Assembly: GCA_947484275.1 (NCBI GenBank)
Contig: CANKOY010000036.1
Coordinates: forward strand, 1-39,859
Length of the DNA stretch: 39,859 nt
Direction of reading: 5' to 3'
DNA from: Planctomycetota bacterium
GTDB lineage: Bacteria; Planctomycetota; UBA1135; GCA-002686595
The position numbers were made by a program, and so were the translations under genes. The first letter of the stretch is position 1. Every line of letters begins with the position of its first letter. Positions 9,282 to 15,489 of the stretch are shown one piece after another. The notes under the pieces were generated by a model, which saw only the letters and a list, made by a program, of their open reading frames with translations, was not told where the DNA came from and searched no databases.

Positions 9282-10396
9282 TCCGCACATCTGAGTCGAC
9301 CGAGCACAATTCCCGCCGCGGCTTGACGGTGGTCGAACTTGTGATCGCCGTGGGCTTGCTCGCGCTGCTGATGATCTCGGTTTTCGGTGTGCTGCGCGGA
9401 TTCATCGACGTGTGGGACAAGAGCGAGACCAAGCGCTCGCGCGTCGAAGAGGCCTCGGCCATCGGGGAAATGTTGGCCAACGATTTGGTGCAGCTCGATG
9501 GCGGCGGGCGCGGCGATCTCGTGGCCGAGTGGATTCCCTTCGACGGCGACGCCGATGGCGCCACGGATTCCTGGTGGCCGCGGCTCCTGCTGGTGCGCCA
9601 CGCGTCCCAAGCCGAAATCACGCGACTCCAGGCGCGCTCGACGGAAAAAGTCCCCGGGCAGGGGCTACTGGAAGTCGCCTGGTCCGTGGTCCCAGCGTAC
9701 AAGGGCAAAGAGCAGCCCGACCGCCGTTCCGAGGGCCTCGTGATGCGCAGCGAGCGGATCGCCACCGCGCGCGACCCCGGTGCCCTTCCCGATCCCACCG
9801 CGGAGTTGTCCTACTTCGATCCGCGTTTCTTCTCCAAGGCCGGCGAGGCGCCCGCAGGTGCACTCAACGAAGTCAGCGGCGGCGTGCTGTGGTTCGGACT
9901 GGAGTTCGCCACGCAGACAACGCTCCTCAAGGATGGCTGGAAGGCGGGCACTGAGCTCAGCAACTCGTGTTTCTCCTGGGACGCGTGGCGCAAGGAGCGG
10001 CCGAACAAACTGGTTCACGCCTGGAACGAGGCCGGTGCGGGAATGCCCAAGGCCAAGAACCGCGCGCTGCTGCCGCGGCGCGTGAAGTTGGAGCTGGAAT
10101 TCGAGCGCCCGAAGGAAGCGTCGCGCCGCACGCGGCTGACTGAGTTCCTGGCCCTCGGCGCCACAACGATGCGCGTCGAAGACGAACAGCGCTTGCCCAA
10201 GACGGCGGAGTCCTTCGTCAAGATCGACGGCGAGTGGTTGAAGCTTGGGGCCGTGAGCGGCCGCACGGTTTCGATCCAGCGCGCCATGCGCGGCACGCGT
10301 GCAGCGAACCACGACATCGGCGCGCGCATTCACTTCGGCGAGACCTATCGGCGCGAAGTGCCGATCCGGCTCAGCCAGGAGGATTGGGACCTATGA
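9278..10396 (+). CDS. gspJ: GspJ-like minor pseudopilin with C-terminal repeated module
   Basis: ATG 9278 overlaps the gspK stop (ATGA). The leader MIRTSESTEHNSRRG is followed by LTVVELVIAVGLLALLMISV, with Glu20 at +5. Next comes the GspJ-type helix ending in EMLANDLVQLD. The protein has 372 residues, longer than usual GspJ (about 200). Residues about 289-355 repeat the module found in the neighbouring K protein: VKIDGEWLKLGAVSGRTVSIQRAMRGTRAANHDIGARIHFG can be read piecewise as IDGEWLKL, RAMRGTRAANH and DIGARI. Assignment as J rather than H rests on length, position beside K and I, and the N-terminal pattern. In T2SS, J, I and K form the pseudopilus tip complex. Confidence 0.82.
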   Translation: MIRTSESTEHNSRRGLTVVELVIAVGLLALLMISVFGVLRGFIDVWDKSETKRSRVEEASAIGEMLANDLVQLDGGGRGDLVAEWIPFDGDADGATDSWWPRLLLVRHASQAEITRLQARSTEKVPGQGLLEVAWSVVPAYKGKEQPDRRSEGLVMRSERIATARDPGALPDPTAELSYFDPRFFSKAGEAPAGALNEVSGGVLWFGLEFATQTTLLKDGWKAGTELSNSCFSWDAWRKERPNKLVHAWNEAGAGMPKAKNRALLPRRVKLELEFERPKEASRRTRLTEFLALGATTMRVEDEQRLPKTAESFVKIDGEWLKLGAVSGRTVSIQRAMRGTRAANHDIGARIHFGETYRREVPIRLSQEDWDL

Positions 10397-10872
10397 AGAC
10401 GCTGCAAGTCGCGAAAGAGCGGGCGGGGTTCACGATCATCGAGGTCGTCGTCGCCATGGGGCTGTTCCTTCTCGGCATGACCTGCGTGCTGGGGCTGTTG
10501 TCCTTTGGCGCGGCACTGACGCGCACCGCGGCCCTGCGCAGCGACGGCGCTTCAGCGGTGGAGGCCGTGGTGGCCGACCTCGAGGAGCGCATGTTTCCCC
10601 TGATCGAGGATGGGGGCAGCCTGCGCGCCGGTCCGCCAGTGGACATCGTCGATCGGCCCCTGCCCGGGCGCGCCGACGTGACCTATTCGGCCAAGGCGAC
10701 GCCGGATCCGACCCAGAGGGACTATCCTGGGGGCGCGCTGGAGTATCGAGTGGATGTGAAGATCCAATGGAAGAGCGCGGGCGAGAGCAAACAGAAAGAA
10801 TTCACGACGTTGTGCGTGCGCGAGATTCCATTCTCGGAGCGACTGCGACGTCTGTTCGTGGAGGAGAAATGA
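10393..10872 (+). CDS. gspI: GspI-like minor pseudopilin
   Basis: ATG 10393 overlaps the gspJ stop (ATGA). The 159-residue product has the leader MKTLQVAKERAG, then FTIIEVVVAMGLFLLGMTCV with Glu17 at +5, and a short globular tail with strands LEYRVDVKIQWKS and KEFTTLCVREIP. The size and the 'FTIIEVVVAM' type start fit GspI/PilV-like minor pseudopilins. GspI nucleates the pseudopilus tip with J and K in characterised T2SS. It is the last pseudopilin of the operon and has no obvious extra domain, unlike H, K and J. The assignment I versus another minor pilin is moderately secure. Confidence 0.82.
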   Translation: MKTLQVAKERAGFTIIEVVVAMGLFLLGMTCVLGLLSFGAALTRTAALRSDGASAVEAVVADLEERMFPLIEDGGSLRAGPPVDIVDRPLPGRADVTYSAKATPDPTQRDYPGGALEYRVDVKIQWKSAGESKQKEFTTLCVREIPFSERLRRLFVEEK

Positions 10873-12479
10873 TGCAGCTGACTCAATTTATTGGCCGTTC
10901 GTGCCGCGCACCCGTACTCGCGGTGCTCCTTGGACTCGCTTGCCCCGTGCAGGCCCAGGAGCAGGAGCCCAAGCCCGCCAACGAAGTGATGCTCCTGAAG
11001 TTGGCCGACGGCGGTTCCCTGTGGGGCAGCATCTTTGCTCACGACAGCGAACGTTTGGCGTTCCAGCGGCTCGACAACGGCGGCATCGTGCGCATGCCCT
11101 GGAAGCAGTTGGAGCCCGGCCAGTCGGGGCAACTGCTCGAGACGTTCGGCTACGTCGATCACTCCGGCGACGAGTTGACCGTTGAGGCTGACCGTCTGGT
11201 GCTCGACGACGGCACCGAGATCGTCGGGCGCATCGTCAGCCGCACGGACAGCGAGATCTTCGTCAAGACCGCCGACCGGCTCGTGCCCGTGCCCAAGCAG
11301 CGCATCAGCGGCGCGGTGACCAGCGTCCTAGTGCCGGCCCTCGACATTTTCACGCGCGACGAACTGTATCGCGAGGCTGCGGACAGACTCGATCCCCTGA
11401 GCGCCCAGAGTCAAGTGGACTTGGCGCGCTACTGCGAGCGCATCTTTGACTTCAGTCGTGCTCTCGAGCACTACAAGGCGGCGCAGGAGATCCAGCCTGA
11501 TTTCGCCAACAGTTCGCTCAAGCCGACCATCGCGCGCGTGCAGGAGAAGGCAGCGAACCAAGCGCAGTTGGACTACCTCTACTCCGTGGATTCAATGCGA
11601 GCACGCGGGCAATTCGATCCGGCGTTGCGGGCCCTGGAGGCCTTCGCTCAGAAGTGGCCGGACTCGAACTTGCGCAGCGAAGTCGATAAGAAAAAGAAAC
11701 AGGTGGAAAAGTCGCGCAAGGGCGCCATGCGCGAGATGGTCGTTCAGCAGTGGTACAAGTGGGTCGAGCGCCTCGCCACCAAGCAGGCGCGCGTCGAAGG
11801 CGGGACACTCGAGGCCGCGCTCGCCTACGCCTCCGAGGCGCTCAAGGAAGAGCTGATTGCCGCTGTCACCAAGGACATCCAGCGCGCGCTGGGGGCAAGT
11901 GTCAAACCTGAAGAGGTCACGACCCTGTGGGAGGAGCGCAAGTTTCTGCGCTTTCGCCGCGCTTCCTACGGCCAGGGAACTTGGCTCCTTGGGGATGCGG
12001 CTGCGTTGAAGGAGTACGGCGAAGACAAGCCGAAGACCGAAGCGCCGCCGAAGACTGGGGCGGAGGCGGAGCGCGCCAAGCTCGAAGAGAAGATCAAGCG
12101 CTACCTCGCCAACCAGACCATGGTGGCCAAGAAGAAAGCCGACGCGGGGAAAAAGGAAGGCGAAGAGAGCGACCAGGAGATTTTCTGGCGCGAACTGAAC
12201 TCCTACGCACGTTCACAATGGCTGATCGCGTTCTACGCCGAGAACGGCGGCGATCTGCGCATCGTGAACGAGGAACTATCCAACTGCACGGATTGCGGCG
12301 GAACTGGAACGCGCGAGGTGGCCAACACCGGCAGTGCGCGCTCGAATCCCGGCGGTGGGCAGGGCGGACGTGGCGGCGGTGGTCAGCAGGGGCCGGGCGC
12401 CAACAGCGCCAGCCTCGTTGTCGTCGATTGCCCCGCGTGCCACCGAATTGGCCGCGTCCGGCGCGTGAATTTCTGGTGA
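10872..12479 (+). CDS. Exported protein with two small beta repeats, helical middle and C-terminal CxxC zinc-type motifs
   Basis: The gene follows gspI directly (ATGATG at 10869-10874). ATG 10872 is preferred because GAGGAG at 10861-10866 then has a 5-nt spacing. Residues 1-26 form a signal peptide ending VQAQ. Two short beta units follow, LADGGSLWGSIF...MPWKQL (about 44-80) and LDDGTEIVGRIV...VPKQRI (about 111-145). These look like the LSm/SHD1-like 'G..i.G.v......i.v' units of planctomycete proteins. The middle is helical with TPR-like character and lysine-rich coiled segments. The C-terminus has CTDCGGTGT (Cys472, Cys475) and CPACH (Cys520, Cys523), the arrangement of one DnaJ-type zinc site. 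Length is 535 aa. I do not recognise the family. Operon position suggests service to the pseudopilus. Confidence 0.8.
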   Translation: MQLTQFIGRSCRAPVLAVLLGLACPVQAQEQEPKPANEVMLLKLADGGSLWGSIFAHDSERLAFQRLDNGGIVRMPWKQLEPGQSGQLLETFGYVDHSGDELTVEADRLVLDDGTEIVGRIVSRTDSEIFVKTADRLVPVPKQRISGAVTSVLVPALDIFTRDELYREAADRLDPLSAQSQVDLARYCERIFDFSRALEHYKAAQEIQPDFANSSLKPTIARVQEKAANQAQLDYLYSVDSMRARGQFDPALRALEAFAQKWPDSNLRSEVDKKKKQVEKSRKGAMREMVVQQWYKWVERLATKQARVEGGTLEAALAYASEALKEELIAAVTKDIQRALGASVKPEEVTTLWEERKFLRFRRASYGQGTWLLGDAAALKEYGEDKPKTEAPPKTGAEAERAKLEEKIKRYLANQTMVAKKKADAGKKEGEESDQEIFWRELNSYARSQWLIAFYAENGGDLRIVNEELSNCTDCGGTGTREVANTGSARSNPGGGQGGRGGGGQQGPGANSASLVVVDCPACHRIGRVRRVNFW

Positions 12480-12490
12480 TTCAAGGACCC

Positions 12491-13522
12491 ATGCAACTCC
12501 ATCGCGTTCTTCTCGCGGTCGTTTCCAGCGCACTCGTGAGCGCGCTTACCTTTTCGTGCGCGTCGATGACGCAGACGCACAGCGAAGTGAGCGCGCCGAG
12601 CACAGTTCGCATGAGTGCGAGCGCGCGCGAGGACGGCCTGCTCGAGGGCAGTGTCGAGCCCCAAGGTCCGCAGACCCCGCAGATTCCCGCGGTGCCTCCG
12701 GCTGCCGCAGCGGACCCTGACCTCGCGATCGCAATGGTCGCCAACGAACCGATCGACGTGCGCGCGTTTCTCGCGCGCATTTGGATGCGCTCCAGCGACG
12801 AATCGCGCGAGGTACTCGAGCGCCTCGTGGTCGAGCGGCTCGCGCTGCTCGAGGCCGAGCGCCAGGAAATCGCGGTTTCGCCGACCCTGGTGGACGAGCG
12901 CATGGAGGCGGCCTGGAAAATCCTGGGCGACGGCCTGGAGCGCCAGGGTCGCGGGGTTTCGATCGCTCGGCATCTGCAGACGGAACTGGGTGTAGACACC
13001 GAGTATTACCGTCGCCAACTGCGGCGCGAGGCCATCGGGCAACTGCTTGCCGAACGCGTCGTGCGCACCTGGGCCACCAGCCGCGAACGCTGCGTCGTGC
13101 GCCTGGTGGAGCTGCCCGACCAGGCGGCCCTGGATGCGTTCACCGCTGGCCAGGCCGCAGGCCGGGATTTCGAGTCACTGGCTGGGGAGTTTCACCGCTT
13201 CCGCGAGAAGGAACCGGGCGGCAAGCGGCTCGTGTTGATCAAGAACGCCAACGCCGAGTTGTCGCGCGTGGCCTTCAATACGCCCGCGGGCACCGTGGCG
13301 GGGCCGCTGACGGCCGAGCAGGGTCGGCACCTGATGATGAAGGTGGAACAACTGCTGCCGGCGATGGACGGCGCATGGAAGGTGAACGCCGCGGCGATCG
13401 AGATGACCCTTCAGGAATACCCAGTGGATGAATTCGAGTTCGTTCAATGGCGCGCCGACATGGTCAAGAGCTACGACGTCGATCTCGATCCCTTCTTCAG
13501 GCTGATCGGAGTCTCGCGCTGA
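12491..13522 (+). CDS. Exported SurA/parvulin-like folding factor
   Basis: ATG 12491 follows AAGGA at 12483-12487 and begins a signal peptide (MQLHRVLLAVVSSALVSALT) ending in FSCAS. The Cys could be a lipidation site, but -3 is Thr, so the lipobox is imperfect. After a Pro-rich linker, residues about 80-190 form a helical domain (ANEPIDVRAFLARIW, YYRRQLRREAIGQLLAERVV) like the SurA/PpiD N-terminal chaperone domain. Residues about 195-275 resemble a degenerate PpiC parvulin domain (VVRLVELPDQAALDAF, FESLAGEFHRFREKE, AFNTPAGTVAGPL). The protein has 343 aa. It is the last gene of the pseudopilin cluster, 11 nt after the previous stop. A role in folding exported or pseudopilus proteins is inferred; isomerase activity is doubtful because conserved parvulin residues are not evident. 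Confidence 0.8.
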   Translation: MQLHRVLLAVVSSALVSALTFSCASMTQTHSEVSAPSTVRMSASAREDGLLEGSVEPQGPQTPQIPAVPPAAAADPDLAIAMVANEPIDVRAFLARIWMRSSDESREVLERLVVERLALLEAERQEIAVSPTLVDERMEAAWKILGDGLERQGRGVSIARHLQTELGVDTEYYRRQLRREAIGQLLAERVVRTWATSRERCVVRLVELPDQAALDAFTAGQAAGRDFESLAGEFHRFREKEPGGKRLVLIKNANAELSRVAFNTPAGTVAGPLTAEQGRHLMMKVEQLLPAMDGAWKVNAAAIEMTLQEYPVDEFEFVQWRADMVKSYDVDLDPFFRLIGVSR

Positions 13523-13584
13523 TCTGACCGGGTTGCTCGCATCTCCGAGGGCATGGCATTGCGCGCCCCAGTGTCCACGCCTTA

Positions 13585-13746
13585 GAGCACGTCCTAATAC
13601 CTGGCTGGCCGCTAGGCCAATTCCAAACTCGCCATCGCGACGTTGCAGCTCCTCCGAGTATTGCAGGCGAATACGCGTCGTCGCTGCGCCTCGCGGCTGG
13701 CGGCCTGGAATCGCCCTAGCGGCCAGCCAGGTATTAGGACGTGCTC
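13585..13746 (+). mobile_element. MITE-like palindromic element with 32-bp terminal inverted repeats
   Basis: The left arm 13584-13616 and the right arm 13715-13747 are perfect reverse complements (33 bp, beginning AGAGCACGTCCTAATACC). The pairing continues imperfectly inward to a GTATT/AATAC stem near 13664-13680, so the whole unit folds as one long hairpin. TTA stands directly outside each end (13582-13584 and 13747-13749), giving a 3-bp TNA-type target duplication with ends GAGCAC...GTGCTC. An alternative reading is a 5-bp CTTAG duplication. There is no ORF inside. TNA duplications are known for some IS5-family groups, so a parent IS of that kind is a guess. Confidence 0.75.
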
Positions 13747-13749
13747 TTA

Positions 13750-14239
13750 GCCAACGATCGTCGCCTGGCGTCGACGCCGAGCGCGTCGCGCGCTACCCCT
13801 AATCCAACGCCGCGACGACGGCGGCCCCTGCGATTCCAGGCGCGGCCTGTCCGTTGACACCAGTGGCGTCAGAGCGCGTGCCCTTCAGCCGCGTGTGAGT
13901 TGGCCCGAGCTGGCGGCTCATCTGGCGGACTCGGAGCCGTTCAGCTCATTCACACGGATCCCGAAGGCTCGCTCGAAGCCGCCACGGCGGGTCAGCGCCC
14001 CTCGCCCCAGGCAAGCCAGGTCCCGTGCGGACTGCGGTCAACCTGCCCGAGGGAGTCGCTGGCCGCCGCCACGCCCCGGAGTTCCTGTCGGACACAAAAC
14101 CAGGCCCGGGCGCCGCCAGCCTGCCCGGGTACGCCCGGTGCCTGATGCAGGATCAGTGAGCGACGTGGGCCCTTTCTCAGCCGACGACCTCCGGTCCTCC
14201 GCTCCCTGAAGTTGGCCCTGGAACAGCGGATCGGCTTCG
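13750..14239. other. Intergenic stretch without recognised gene
   Basis: Between the palindromic element and the cyclase relic I see no frame with a recognisable protein. Open frames at 13895-14209 (+) and 13992-14417 (-) are Arg/Pro/Ser-rich and look like noise of GC-rich DNA. The 5' part of the degraded gene that follows may once have lain here, but it cannot be read. Confidence 0.5.
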
Positions 14240-14593
14240 GTGCCCGGGCTGCCGTCCGCGAGTGCCCCCGCCGAGCGCAATCCCGCCTTGCCGCGGCACT
14301 GCGACGCCCAGGGCTTTCGATCGCCCCATCAGGGGCACTTCTACGACTACTTCGTGGTCGCCAGGACCCTGAGCACCTTAGGCGAACCCACCTTGGCGAC
14401 CTCCGCCGGTGTCTCACACGAAAGGGCGGGGGAGGTCAGCCGCCGGCTCATGCCGCTGCAGCGCGAAGGCGATTCATGGACCAGCCGGGACACCGGCTGG
14501 TGGGAGAGCGAGCCGATCTTGGCCAGTTCCTACGCGCTCCTGACGCACAAGCTCCGCCGCGCCAGCCGGCTGCCGAGCGCGTCCAAGCGCTGA
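14240..14593 (+). pseudogene. C-terminal remnant of a prenyltransferase/squalene-cyclase-repeat protein
   Basis: From about 14327 the frame reads HQGHFYDYFVVARTLSTLGE, then LQREGDSW, GWWESEPILASSYALLT. This follows the end of the prenyltransferase/squalene-oxidase-repeat family common in planctomycetes ('GLFYYY..AKAL..LGE', 'LQ..DGSWVN....WWEGDPVLVT.YALL'). The conserved QW-type Gly is changed (GDSW for DGSW). Upstream of 14327 the frame stops resembling the family, and no complete start or domain is present. The intact family is several hundred residues; only about 90 are readable. I take this as a decayed gene, perhaps damaged by insertion or deletion together with the palindromic element 0.5 kb upstream. 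Confidence 0.55.
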
Positions 14594-14661
14594 AATCTCG
14601 CCATAACCAAGCCGCGCCGCCCTTGACCCCACGGCGCGCGGGCGCGAAGCTCCACCCATCT

Positions 14662-15354
14662 ATGGGCATTCACGCCGATTCGAATCTGGAAGTCACCGAA
14701 GAGATCGCCGTCGTGCATCAACCCGCAGAGCGCCAAGGTAGCCCCGACAATTCAGAGGACCTCGTGGAGCCCGATCACGCCGCGTCGCGCGCGCGCGCCC
14801 CGGGCACCGATGCTGTTCCCCGGCAGTGGACTGACGACGAATTGGAGCGCGCCGTTGCGGCGATTTTGTTCGCTTCTTCCGAGCCTCTGTCGAACGCTCG
14901 GATCGCCGAGGGCCTCGAGCACACGACCCCGGCCCACATCGCCGCGGCCATCGACCGCATTTCGGCGCGCCTGATCACCACCGGTTTGCCGTTCGAACTG
15001 GTGGCGATCGCCGGCGGCTGGCAGATTTTTTCCGCCCGCGACATGGCGGACATCGTGGCGCGCTTCGCCAAGACGCGCCGCGACGACAAGGTCAGCCCCG
15101 CAGCCCTGGAGACCCTGGCCGTGGTCGCCTACCGCCAGCCCGTGACCAAGGCCGAAATCGAGGCCGTCCGCGGCGTCCAGGTCGGGCCGATCCTGCGCGC
15201 GCTAGTGGATCGCGGCTTGGTCAAGGTGGCCGGCCGCTCCGACGATCCCGGTCACGCGCTGCTCTACGGCACCACCCGAAAATTCCTGGATACCTTCGGC
15301 CTGGCGGACCTCGCGGACCTGCCGCGCGACGCCGAATTGGTCCGAGATTCCTGA
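14662..15354 (+). CDS. scpB: ScpB, segregation and condensation protein B
   Basis: The 230-residue protein contains the two winged-helix domains of ScpB. They are recognised by ELERAVAAILFASSEPLS (from about residue 58), PFELVAIAGGWQIFSA, and the strongly conserved ALETLAVVAYRQPVTKAEIE followed by RGVQVGPILRALVDRGLVKV. ScpB joins ScpA and SMC in the bacterial condensin that compacts and segregates the chromosome. The start at ATG 14662 gives an acidic, probably disordered N-terminal extension of about 55 residues before the conserved domain; no strong ribosome-binding site is visible, so a later start cannot be excluded. No scpA is in the window, although the two are usually adjacent. Confidence 0.93.
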   Translation: MGIHADSNLEVTEEIAVVHQPAERQGSPDNSEDLVEPDHAASRARAPGTDAVPRQWTDDELERAVAAILFASSEPLSNARIAEGLEHTTPAHIAAAIDRISARLITTGLPFELVAIAGGWQIFSARDMADIVARFAKTRRDDKVSPAALETLAVVAYRQPVTKAEIEAVRGVQVGPILRALVDRGLVKVAGRSDDPGHALLYGTTRKFLDTFGLADLADLPRDAELVRDS

Positions 15355-15380
15355 TCCCGGCGGCGCTGGGCCCTCCGCGG

Positions 15381-15410
15381 TTGCGGTGGCACCGAGGGCG
15401 CACCTACACT
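15381..15410 (+). promoter_or_regulatory. Possible sigma-70-type promoter of the PpiD-like gene
   Basis: TTGCGG (15381-15386) and TACACT (15405-15410) are separated by 18 nt, about 80 nt before the ATG at 15490. The preceding gene ends at 15354, so a promoter is expected here. The -10 context CTACACTCT recurs upstream of ribH. This is a pattern match only. Confidence 0.35.
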
Positions 15411-15489
15411 CTTCGGCCCAGCGGCCCGGTGGGACACTCGATTTCGGGCTCGTTCCAGCCCCCTCCGCCACAGGCCGCGCACCAGCAGC

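Noticed and set aside
12491-12560. Lipoprotein signal of the parvulin-like protein
   Set aside because: The Cys after LTFS is at a suitable distance, but -3 Thr and -2 Phe do not fit a lipobox well, so I only mention it and do not call a lipoprotein.
13895-14209. Small + strand open frame in the intergenic region
   Set aside because: Its composition is Arg/Pro/Ser-rich, there is no ribosome-binding site or known motif, and an overlapping frame of similar length exists on the other strand.
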